DNA of 64,000 nt, from assembly GCF_015265455.1 (NCBI RefSeq), contig NZ_CP054492.1, forward strand, positions 682,001-746,000, written 5' to 3'. The notes under the pieces were generated by a model. It ran no database searches, was not told where the DNA came from, and worked only from the letters and a program-made list of their open reading frames with translations. Of the stretch, positions 17,721-25,746 are shown in pieces. Both the position numbers and the translations under genes were made by a program. Source of the stretch: Candidatus Sulfurimonas baltica. Lineage in GTDB: Bacteria > Campylobacterota > Campylobacteria > Campylobacterales > Sulfurimonadaceae. How positions within the stretch are numbered: position 1 is the stretch's first letter; each line of letters opens with the position of its first letter.

Positions 17721-19061
17721 TTATCTCTCTGAAAAAACATATTGTTTTGATTTTAGAATAGGTTTTAAAATATATTGCATGACTGTTTTTTGTCCAGTTA
17801 TTATATCAACACTTGCAGTCATTCCAGGTATAATCATCAGTGGATGATTCTCTGTTCCCAAGTAGTTTTTCTCGGTTACTACATGTATAATATAAAAAGT
17901 ATTTTCTTTGCTGTCTGTTATGGTATCTGGAGATATATTTACAACTTTACCAATTAGTCCACCATGTATTGCAAAGTCATACGCTGATACTTTTACTCTT
18001 GCTTGAGCTCCTGGGTGCAAAAATGCAATATCGCTTGGTTTTATCTTAATCTCTAAGTATAGCTTTTTGTTTGTTGGGACTATTTCAACTAAGTCAGCAC
18101 CAGGTTGAATTACTCCACCAACTGTATTTATAAATAATTTTTGAACGATTCCATCAACAGGTGACTTTACCATTGTTCTTTCAACTTGATCACTGTATGC
18201 AACTTGCTGAGTTTTAAGTCTGGAAATTTCAGCTGTGACCTCATTTAACTCTTTTTTTGCATCGTTTATAAATACCTGCTTTGATTCTTCTCTTTTGTTT
18301 ATAACTTCTTCAATCGCAGAGGAGAGTCTTGGAAGAGAAAGTTTTGCTGCTTCTATGTCATTTTCTATACCGTTTGCTTCTCTTTTAAGCTTTAAAAAAT
18401 CGACCTTTGATTTAACACCCTCTTTTACCATTGGTGCTGTCATTTCAATCTCTTCTGTCACAAACTCCAGCGATTTTTCAAGAGAGTAAACTCTGGCACT
18501 TGCTTCTTTATAGGCCTGTTTTTTTTGTTCTATTTGGTTGACAAATGAGCTGTCTTTTGCAATAAACTCTTTTTTATTTGAGTTGTATAAATTTTGGGAG
18601 AGTTTTATTTGCTTTTGAAATTCCGGGTCTTCTACCACAGGTGAAACAAATTCAAGTTGATTAGCTTGAGCGTAGAGTCTTATTTTTTTAGCCTCTAATT
18701 CGTAGTAGTTCATCTCGTTTGTGCGAGATGTAGACGTTGACTTGGCATTGTTTATTTTTAAAATAACTTCGCCGGCTTTAACTATTTGACCCTCTTGAAC
18801 TAAAATAGATTCAACTATTCCCCCTTCAAGATTTTGAATTATTTTATTTTGTCCATAAGGAATGACATCGCCGTCCCCTCTTGTAATCTCATCTATTTCT
18901 GCCAGAGATGCCCAAGTTAAAAATGCGATAACAGTTAAAAGCCATATCTTTACTACTCTACTCATTTTAGAAGGTGTCTGTTCTAGAACAGCAGCACTAA
19001 GGCTGTTCATGAAGCTGTAGTCATTTTTTGTGTATTCTATAGGTTTATTATTTTTGCTCAA
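17721..19061 (-). CDS. HlyD/LapC-family periplasmic adaptor of the type I exporter
   Basis: 446 residues with one inner-membrane helix near residues 38-55 ('VVKIWLLTVIAFLTWASLAEI'). A biotinyl-lipoyl-like 'GGIVESILVQEGQIVKAGE' half lies at about 80-105 and the matching half after a long alpha-helical hairpin (about 120-290). A beta-barrel C-terminus includes 'VKSPVDGIVQKLFINTVGG'. It joins the ABC exporter to the TolC-type pore. Its start overlaps the end of the ABC gene by 14 bp, indicating translational coupling. Confidence 0.92.
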   Translation of the reverse strand: MSKNNKPIEYTKNDYSFMNSLSAAVLEQTPSKMSRVVKIWLLTVIAFLTWASLAEIDEITRGDGDVIPYGQNKIIQNLEGGIVESILVQEGQIVKAGEVILKINNAKSTSTSRTNEMNYYELEAKKIRLYAQANQLEFVSPVVEDPEFQKQIKLSQNLYNSNKKEFIAKDSSFVNQIEQKKQAYKEASARVYSLEKSLEFVTEEIEMTAPMVKEGVKSKVDFLKLKREANGIENDIEAAKLSLPRLSSAIEEVINKREESKQVFINDAKKELNEVTAEISRLKTQQVAYSDQVERTMVKSPVDGIVQKLFINTVGGVIQPGADLVEIVPTNKKLYLEIKIKPSDIAFLHPGAQARVKVSAYDFAIHGGLIGKVVNISPDTITDSKENTFYIIHVVTEKNYLGTENHPLMIIPGMTASVDIITGQKTVMQYILKPILKSKQYVFSER

Positions 19062-21237
19062 TATTTTTCCCTTCGTCAGTATCTTTCTTTTTTGTTTGTA
19101 GTTGTTTTAGAGCTTCATCTTTTGGAGCGTCTATATATATCTTCCCTTCATTAATCACTATTACTCTATCTACTATTTTTAGTAGAGTCATTTTTTGAGT
19201 TACATATAATGATGTTTTATTTATTGTATTTTTAGATAGATTGTCCAATAGTTTTGCCTCAGTAATTTGATCCATAGCGTTGCTCGGTTCATCCATTAAC
19301 ATAATAGGAGACTCAATTAAAAATGCACGGGCGATTCCAATACTTTGTCTTTGACCACCCGAAAGACCTTGCCCTCTCTCACCAATTGGCATTTCATAAC
19401 CTTTAGGGTGTTTTCTAATAAATTCTGAAGTACCACTGATGTTTGCCGCTCTAATCATGTCGGAATCACTAGCGTGTGTAGCACGATATGTAATGTTGTC
19501 TTTTACTGTTCCACGAAATAGCATTATGTCTTGAGAAACATAGCCAATGTTTTTTCGTAAATCTGCAGGGTCTACTTGTTTAATATCTATGCCATCTATA
19601 AGTATTTGACCAGAACTAGGTTCGTAAAGACCAAGTATTAGTTTTTGAATTGTACTTTTTCCTGAACCGATACGACCAATAATTGCAACATGTTCACCAG
19701 GATTTATTACAAATGAGATATTTTTAAGCGCAGGAATGTCGGTTCCTGGATATGCAAATGTAACATCTACAAACTCTATATGACCTGTAAATTCAGGTCT
19801 TTCAAGAAATTTTTTACCTTTTGGTCTTTCACTTGGTTGAGAAATTATTTCATTTAATGTTTCATAAGATGTTTTTGTATCTTCATAATTTGTTAAAAGT
19901 GCTGCAACTTGCCCCATTGGAGCTAATGTTCTTGATGTAAGAATAACTATGGCGATAAGTCCACCCATTGATAACTCAAATGCTTGTATGAGGTAAACAC
20001 CATACACTATAATCATTACGGTATTTAGTTGAATAAAAAGTTGAGTAATAGTTGGAATAGAAGCTGATAATAAACGAGATTTTAGACTTTTTTCTGCAAT
20101 CTCCCCCGTTGACTCTTCCCACTTCCATTGAACTTGATTTACTGTACCAAGAGTTTTTAGTGTTTCTATATTATTTAGAGTTTCTATGAGTATAGAACTC
20201 TTTTTGGCACTAGCTGCATGAGTGCTTTCAATACTATCGCGAAGTGGTTTTTTAATAAAAAAAGCATAACTTAGAATAAGTAACATTGTAACAATAGGAA
20301 CAAAAACAATTCCACCGCCGATATACCAGATAACTATTAAAAATATTACAGCAAAAGGTAAATCAATTATAGCTGCCATAGTGGCATTTGTTAAAAAGCT
20401 TCTAATGCTGTCAAAATCTTTTATGTTGCTGGCAAATGAGCCAACGGAAGATGGATGATTTTCCATCTTAAGGTCTAAAACTTTCTCAAACACAATTGAG
20501 GACATAATAATATCACTCTTTTTTGCAGCACTCTCAAGAAGATATGTCCTGGTAAATTTTAAAAATGTATCAAGGATATATATAATACTTACACCAATTG
20601 CAAATACCCACAGCGTTTCAATAGCGTTGTTTGGAACTACTCTGTCGTAGACATTCATGGTAAACAGAGGTGAAGCCAATACAAAAAGATTTATAAGCAG
20701 TGAAGCATATAAAACATCTTTGTATGTTTTTGCAGATAATTTTATTGTGCTCCAAAACCAATGCTTTTGATTTAGATGGAGTGTTTTAAGTGGATCATCA
20801 CTGTATTCAAAAGCTTTTTTTATCATAAATCCAAAGCCAATATATTCATCCTGAAGTACATCGGTATCAACCCACTGCTCAATTGCCTCTTCGGCTGGCA
20901 TTATTATTTTAACTTGAGTTTTATCTTCATTAAATCTGTCTAAAATGCAGGCACCCTGATTTGAGAGTAATATAATCATAGGAAGTTGCAGAGGAGATAT
21001 CTGAGAGAGTGGTCTCCTAATCAGAGATGATTTAAGCCCAGCTCTCTCAGCTGCACGTGAAAAAAGCCCTTTTGCGTTATTTATTGAAAAGAGTTCTGGA
21101 GCATCTCTTCCTACTTCTATGGGCAAGCCGGCAGTCAGAGCTTCTGCTGAAAATGGCTTATGGTAAAGTTTTGTAAATAGAACCAAGCATTCAAGCAAGG
21201 AGTCCATTCTTAAATTTTCACTGCTTGTTAAAAGCAT
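19048..21237 (-). CDS. LapB-type ABC exporter with inactive C39-like domain
   Basis: 729 residues. Residues 1-135 are a C39-like domain ('DSLLECLVLFTKLYHKPFSAEALTAG') in which the peptidase cysteine position is occupied by Ser, as in RTX and LapA exporters that do not cut their cargo. A six-helix transmembrane domain follows (about 160-440), then an ATPase with Walker A 'IGRIGSGKST', signature LSGGQ and Walker B 'IMLMDEPSNAMD'. It powers secretion of the adhesin through the HlyD and TolC partners. It lies 17 bp after the tolC-like gene and overlaps hlyD. Confidence 0.93.
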   Translation of the reverse strand: MLLTSSENLRMDSLLECLVLFTKLYHKPFSAEALTAGLPIEVGRDAPELFSINNAKGLFSRAAERAGLKSSLIRRPLSQISPLQLPMIILLSNQGACILDRFNEDKTQVKIIMPAEEAIEQWVDTDVLQDEYIGFGFMIKKAFEYSDDPLKTLHLNQKHWFWSTIKLSAKTYKDVLYASLLINLFVLASPLFTMNVYDRVVPNNAIETLWVFAIGVSIIYILDTFLKFTRTYLLESAAKKSDIIMSSIVFEKVLDLKMENHPSSVGSFASNIKDFDSIRSFLTNATMAAIIDLPFAVIFLIVIWYIGGGIVFVPIVTMLLILSYAFFIKKPLRDSIESTHAASAKKSSILIETLNNIETLKTLGTVNQVQWKWEESTGEIAEKSLKSRLLSASIPTITQLFIQLNTVMIIVYGVYLIQAFELSMGGLIAIVILTSRTLAPMGQVAALLTNYEDTKTSYETLNEIISQPSERPKGKKFLERPEFTGHIEFVDVTFAYPGTDIPALKNISFVINPGEHVAIIGRIGSGKSTIQKLILGLYEPSSGQILIDGIDIKQVDPADLRKNIGYVSQDIMLFRGTVKDNITYRATHASDSDMIRAANISGTSEFIRKHPKGYEMPIGERGQGLSGGQRQSIGIARAFLIESPIMLMDEPSNAMDQITEAKLLDNLSKNTINKTSLYVTQKMTLLKIVDRVIVINEGKIYIDAPKDEALKQLQTKKKDTDEGKNIEQK

Positions 21238-21254
21238 TTAACACCTTTTTAATT

Positions 21255-23093
21255 CTATCTGTTTAGTTTAAGTTTTTTAACTATGATATCTGTGCGGTTG
21301 TTTAACGCTACTGATTCACTCTCTTCATCGCTATACATAGGGTTTTTATCTGAATTTGCATGTAGAGTAATATTGTCTTCAAATGCACCAGCTTCTACCA
21401 GTTTATCTTTAACTACTTGAGCTCTTCTTTGTGATAAAGCAAGTAAGTCCTCTTTTGACATATTAATATTTTCAACATTACCAAGCAAGTCAAATTTTAG
21501 ATTTTCCCAACCATAAGGCTCAATTTGTTTTATTAAGCTGTTTAGCCTATCTTCCGCATCTTGCGTAAGTTCTGAACTTTCACCGCTAAATAGGAAACCG
21601 CTATATCTTTCTATGCGTTTTATATCTTCAAACGTCTCTTCGCATCCATAAAGACTTTTCATAGGTTTAGGCAATGAGTTATTACAAATATCAACTTCAT
21701 CAACAATTAAATCTCTGTCAACATCATATAATATAGGAAGCATATCTTTATAAGTATCGTTTAATTCAGGGACGACAACACTGTTTTTATGTATTTTACT
21801 TTTAAAACCTACATTTGAATAGCTAACATCACTATCTTCCATAACGGTTGATACAAGCGTACCCATAGCATCTAAGATTCTGTATTTTGAAAAAAGCATA
21901 CTGTATTCTGTGTTAATTATTTGAGCTTTTGAAGCAATATAATCATTTTGGGAAGATAATAGGTCTAGCAGTGAACGGCGACCCAAATCATACTCTTTGG
22001 AGTATAGTGACAAAGTCTTTTGTGAAAATTTTCTGTAATTTTGCAGATGTCCCAACTGATCTGTTAGTTTTTCATACGCAGCCCAAGATAGACTAAGCCC
22101 CTCAATTACTTCACGTCTAAGAGTGTTTTTTACCTGCACCTCTTTATGGATGTTGCTTACGCTTTTTTGCAGCGTTGCTTTATCCGCAAACCCATTAAAG
22201 AAATTATATTTTAAATATGCCATAGCTCTCAGGTTCTCATACTTACCCTCAACTCCGCTAAGGTTTTTAGTCATATTTTGAGAAATTTCAATGTCTAATG
22301 ATGGGTAAAAAGGGGCTTTACTTTTATGGTATGTAGCTTGCGCAAGCTTTACATTGTATTTACTTACCAAAAGAGATGGGTTGTTCTCCATTGCAACAAG
22401 AGTTGCATCCTCTATATTCTTAGGAAGAATCACAACAAGCTGAGGTCGGCTCATATCTTCATGGTTAATATTACGTCCAAGAACTCTCTGTAGTTGAAAT
22501 TTAACATCCAATAGTGTGTTTTCTTGTACAGAGTAGTTACTTTTAGCAAGGGCGAGTGATGACTCTATCTTGTTTACCTCAGATAGAGTTGTTAAGCCTG
22601 AATCATAAAGTTTTTGTACTTTATTTAATATCTCAGTATTTATATCTATATTTGCCTGTGCATTGTCTAAGAGTTCCTTGTTTCTCATTACCTGCAAATA
22701 GCTATCTACCATTTTAAAAGAGGTGTCATTAACTTTTTCTATGTAGCTGTAAGCTGCCGATATTGTTCTGTTTTCATGCTCTTGCACCTGATAGGTAGTT
22801 TCAAAACCTTGAAAAAGGTTTTGGGTGTATGAAAGAGAATTCTGATAAACACTGAAGTCAAAGTCGGTGCCGCCAGCTCTTTCACCCTTTTCTTTTCCGA
22901 CACCGATTGATAAATCAAGTTTTGGATAATACCCCGATTCGGCAATCGTTACATCCTCTTTTGTTGCATTGTAGTTTTTAAGCCTCTCTAAAATAACCGG
23001 ATTTGTACTTAAGACTTCACTCACTGACATTTTTAGGCTTTGAGCACTTAACAGCGTTGAAGCTATTAAGAGTGATATTGCTAATGTTTTCAT
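21255..23093 (-). CDS. TolC-family outer-membrane channel fused to an OmpA-like domain
   Basis: About 612 residues. A signal peptide 'MKTLAISLLIASTLLSAQS' starts at 23093 behind GAGGG; an upstream ATG at 23117 overlaps the ompA stop and would spoil the signal peptide. Residues about 20-420 are the two-repeat TolC barrel/helix region ('YTQNLFQGFET', 'YKYNFFNGFADKA' type motifs and 'YDLGRRSLLDLLSSQND'). After a linker with a calcium-site-like 'DVDRDLIVDEVD' comes an OmpA_C-like domain (about 480-612) with 'LSQRRAQVVKDKLVEAG' and 'NNRTDIIV'. The added domain should hold the pore, and thus the adhesin, to peptidoglycan. No frameshift separates the two parts. Confidence 0.87.
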   Translation of the reverse strand: MKTLAISLLIASTLLSAQSLKMSVSEVLSTNPVILERLKNYNATKEDVTIAESGYYPKLDLSIGVGKEKGERAGGTDFDFSVYQNSLSYTQNLFQGFETTYQVQEHENRTISAAYSYIEKVNDTSFKMVDSYLQVMRNKELLDNAQANIDINTEILNKVQKLYDSGLTTLSEVNKIESSLALAKSNYSVQENTLLDVKFQLQRVLGRNINHEDMSRPQLVVILPKNIEDATLVAMENNPSLLVSKYNVKLAQATYHKSKAPFYPSLDIEISQNMTKNLSGVEGKYENLRAMAYLKYNFFNGFADKATLQKSVSNIHKEVQVKNTLRREVIEGLSLSWAAYEKLTDQLGHLQNYRKFSQKTLSLYSKEYDLGRRSLLDLLSSQNDYIASKAQIINTEYSMLFSKYRILDAMGTLVSTVMEDSDVSYSNVGFKSKIHKNSVVVPELNDTYKDMLPILYDVDRDLIVDEVDICNNSLPKPMKSLYGCEETFEDIKRIERYSGFLFSGESSELTQDAEDRLNSLIKQIEPYGWENLKFDLLGNVENINMSKEDLLALSQRRAQVVKDKLVEAGAFEDNITLHANSDKNPMYSDEESESVALNNRTDIIVKKLKLNR

Positions 23094-23113
23094 TTTGCCC
23101 TCGTATAATTTAA

Positions 23114-23950
23114 TCATTTTATTAGCTCAACTTCTATTCTGCGATTTTGAGCACGTCCCTCTTTTGTACCGTTATCACTAATAGGGTTTGTTTCACCTTT
23201 GCCTATTGTCGTAAATCTGGAGGCATCAATTCCATACAGAGTCAGTGCCTCTTTAACAGCTTCTGCACGATTTTTAGAGAGTATTCTATTTGAATTGCTG
23301 TCGCCAACCGAGTCAGTAAATCCATATATGACAACTTTATACCCCTTGTTCTCTTGTAAAAAGAGTGAAAATTTCTGTAAATTTTTAACCAGCCTATCGT
23401 CTACATTATATTTTGCAGTTTCAAAATTTACATTGAGCGTCGCTGTTTGAGGGCAACCGTAACCATCTACTCTAAAATCTTTACTTGTATCCGGACACTG
23501 GTCTTGAGAGTCTACAACACCATCATCATCGCTGTCTATTTCACACCCTCTGTAGTCAACTTTTATACCCTCTAATGTGCCGGGACATTTGTCATCCTCA
23601 TCGGCAACTCCATCGTTATCTGAATCATTGACAATTTTACAACCCTTGAAATCCACTTTAGTATTTGGCGGAGTATTTGGGCACTCATCTTTTGAATTAA
23701 CAACTCCATCGTTATCGCTGTCAAATTCACACCCTTTGGAATCTACTCTGGTATTTGGAGGAGTAGCAGGACATTTGTCGTCTTTGTCGGCAATTCCATC
23801 ATTGTCACTATCTAGTACCGGTGCTACCGGCACCTCCTCGACTGATATTGGCTGAATATATGCAAACTCGTTTGTCGCTTCATTTTCTTGCGTTACTTCA
23901 TTTGCACTCAATGTAAAAAGAACTGAAATCAGTAGTAGTATATCTTTCAT
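23114..23950 (-). CDS. OmpA-family lipoprotein-like porin partner with thrombospondin type 3 repeats
   Basis: 278 residues with an N-terminal signal peptide ('MKDILLLISVLFTLSANEV'). Four TSP3-like calcium repeats of the form DSDNDGxxDxxDxCPxTPxxxxVDxxGC cover about 45-165. The C-terminal OmpA domain (about 170-278) has 'YGFTDSVGDSNSNRILSKNRAEAVKEAL' and 'AQNRRIEVELIK', the peptidoglycan-binding signature. It is first in the export operon, and its stop overlaps the ATG upstream of the tolC-like gene. Role: a calcium-dependent envelope anchor near the adhesin pore, inferred from context. Confidence 0.88.
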   Translation of the reverse strand: MKDILLLISVLFTLSANEVTQENEATNEFAYIQPISVEEVPVAPVLDSDNDGIADKDDKCPATPPNTRVDSKGCEFDSDNDGVVNSKDECPNTPPNTKVDFKGCKIVNDSDNDGVADEDDKCPGTLEGIKVDYRGCEIDSDDDGVVDSQDQCPDTSKDFRVDGYGCPQTATLNVNFETAKYNVDDRLVKNLQKFSLFLQENKGYKVVIYGFTDSVGDSNSNRILSKNRAEAVKEALTLYGIDASRFTTIGKGETNPISDNGTKEGRAQNRRIEVELIK

Positions 23951-23980
23951 TATTTCCTCTTGTTCAAACTAATCTGTACT

Positions 23981-23986
23981 ATTATA
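23981..23986 (-). promoter_or_regulatory. -10 box of the adhesin export operon
   Basis: On the minus strand a consensus TATAAT lies 30 bp before the ompA-like start. No recognisable -35 hexamer is seen at 16-18 bp, which fits activator-dependent transcription from the direct repeats just upstream (24015-24041). Confidence 0.5.
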
Positions 23987-24014
23987 TCTTGCAGAAGTGA
24001 TAAAGTAGTGAGTA

Positions 24015-24041
24015 TTGTCAAATATTGTCACTAATTTGTCA
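24015..24041 (-). promoter_or_regulatory. Three phased direct repeats, candidate OmpR-type response regulator site
   Basis: TTGTCA occurs at 24015-24020, 24025-24030 and 24036-24041 (TGACAA on the minus strand), with start spacings of 10 and 11 bp. Direct repeats one helical turn apart are the classic site shape for OmpR/PhoB proteins. They sit just upstream of the -35 zone of the export operon and right after the gene of an OmpR-family regulator, which probably binds here. Confidence 0.5.
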
Positions 24042-24046
24042 TTAAC

Positions 24047-24736
24047 TTATATTTTAAGTCTGTAGCCAACACCAAAGTCGTTTCCAATTGTCTCTTTTGG
24101 CAGTTTTTTTCTTAGGTTTTTTATAATTGTCTTGAGTGCATCAAGCTTGTCATCGCTGTAGTCATACCAAACTTCGTATATAATCTCATAATAGTCACAT
24201 GTTTTATTGATATTTAAAAAAAGAATAGTAAGTATTTTTCTCTCTTTATTTGTTAGTGGCACAGGTTTATTTTCACACAGCAACTCTTTTAAATCATAAT
24301 CCCAAGAAAAGCAATCTTTGAGTATCAGAAGTTTTTTTGGTGAAACGGTAAATTTTGACAACTCTTGCAGCACAAGATTAAGCGCATTCTTTAACTCATC
24401 TCTAGTAATGGGTTTTATTAAATATTTTGTTAGCATGAGTTCAGTTGCTTCAAGCAAGTAGTGTGTTTCAGAGTGGGCTGTTAGCATAATAACTTTTATA
24501 CTATGATCATTTTCTCTGATTTTTTTAAGTAGATTAATCCCGCTTAGTTTTGGAATATTAATATCAACAATTAATATATGAGGCTTTTTATCTTTATAAA
24601 TCTTATACGCTTCCTCTCCATCGCAAGCTTCATAAACATTTTCATAATATTTTTTCAAAAAACGGACATAATTCTCTCTTGTGGCATCTTCATCTTCGAC
24701 AAATAAAATATTATATGGAAATTTATTCTCACTCAT
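24047..24736 (-). CDS. OmpR-family response regulator
   Basis: About 229 residues. The receiver has the acidic 'VEDED' (13-17), phosphoacceptor D58 in 'ILIVDINIP', 'MLTAH' and 'LIKPI'. The C-terminal half is a winged-helix DNA-binding domain of OmpR type ('PLTNKERKILTILFLN', 'DKLDALKTIIKNLRKKL'). Start choice: GTG 24742, ATG 24739 and ATG 24736 are all in frame; AAAGGG fits 24736 best. The start overlaps the end of the kinase gene, so the two are co-translated. It probably acts on the export operon immediately downstream. Confidence 0.9.
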   Translation of the reverse strand: MSENKFPYNILFVEDEDATRENYVRFLKKYYENVYEACDGEEAYKIYKDKKPHILIVDINIPKLSGINLLKKIRENDHSIKVIMLTAHSETHYLLEATELMLTKYLIKPITRDELKNALNLVLQELSKFTVSPKKLLILKDCFSWDYDLKELLCENKPVPLTNKERKILTILFLNINKTCDYYEIIYEVWYDYSDDKLDALKTIIKNLRKKLPKETIGNDFGVGYRLKI

Positions 24737-25667
24737 CATCACCCTTTAATATTATTTCAAAACAGGCACCGCCATTACTGTTTTTTACGCTTAGTTTTCC
24801 ACCCATACTCTCTTCAATCATCATTTTTGATATGTAAAGACCCAACCCTGTCCCTTGAGACTTATGCTTGGTGGTAAAGTACGGTTCAAAGATTTTAGAG
24901 ATTATCTCCTTATCAATGCCACCTGCATTATCACAAATTGTTATTGAAAAATTATCATCTACCTTTTCAGCGCGAATAGTGATTTTTGGCTTAAATATAT
25001 TTCTATGAATAAACATAAACTTTGCATTATTTAATATAGTTATAATTGCCTGTTGCAGTTCATTTCTGTAACTATTGCATAGTAACTTCTCATTAAAATA
25101 TGTTTTAACCTCTATATTGTTTGATTTTAGAGTCCCTTTTACAATATATACAGAGTGTTCTATTAACTCATTCAATGAAAATTTCTCTCTCTTTTTGTTT
25201 TTGTTAAAAAAATCTTTAAAATCATCAATTGTTTTTGACATGTATTTTGTTAAAGACTCTATTTCCAACAATTTTTCTTCAATTACAGAGTCATTGATTT
25301 TCTTTTCATACAAAATATCATCAATAACCAAAACAGCGGAATTGATCTGCGACAGAGGCTGCCTCCACTGATGAGCAATGTTTTCCATCATCTCTCCCAT
25401 AGATGCAAGCTTGCTTTGAGTAAAGATTATTTTATCTCTCTCTTTAGATTTTCTCAGCTCTTCTTCTACGGTCTTTTTTAACTCTTCATCTACTCTTTTA
25501 TTATTATAATATCTGTACATTAGAAAGATGACGATAGCTGCAAAAAACGTTAAAATTGCAAAATACGGTGTATAAACAGAAAATGTGTCGCTTAAATGTT
25601 TTGTTGTCTCATTTGAGTATAAATTTGTTATAAATAGTATTGAAAATATTTTTATTACAGTCTGCAT
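24729..25667 (-). CDS. Membrane sensor histidine kinase
   Basis: 312 residues. An N-terminal hydrophobic/signal segment (1-18) and a membrane helix (about 33-52) enclose only a very short periplasmic stretch, so sensing is probably within or under the membrane. H-box 'NIAHQWRQPLSQI' carries H99; N-box 'ILNNAKFMF', G1 'DNAGGIDKEI' and G2 'GTGLGLYISK' complete the kinase domain. This H-box form is common in Campylobacterota kinases. It is divergent from mutS7 and coupled to the response regulator. The ribosome site at ATG 25667 is weak. Confidence 0.9.
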   Translation of the reverse strand: MQTVIKIFSILFITNLYSNETTKHLSDTFSVYTPYFAILTFFAAIVIFLMYRYYNNKRVDEELKKTVEEELRKSKERDKIIFTQSKLASMGEMMENIAHQWRQPLSQINSAVLVIDDILYEKKINDSVIEEKLLEIESLTKYMSKTIDDFKDFFNKNKKREKFSLNELIEHSVYIVKGTLKSNNIEVKTYFNEKLLCNSYRNELQQAIITILNNAKFMFIHRNIFKPKITIRAEKVDDNFSITICDNAGGIDKEIISKIFEPYFTTKHKSQGTGLGLYISKMMIEESMGGKLSVKNSNGGACFEIILKGDDE

Positions 25668-25746
25668 GGGCGCATTTTATCACATAAATATTGATAATTT
25701 CAATTATGATATAATCACAACTTAAAATAATTATGAAAAGTGATAA

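Noticed and set aside
23535-23820. Plus-strand gene opposite the OmpA-like protein
   Set aside because: It is the mirror of the regular TSP3 repeat codons, with no ribosome site and low-complexity Ser/Leu composition.
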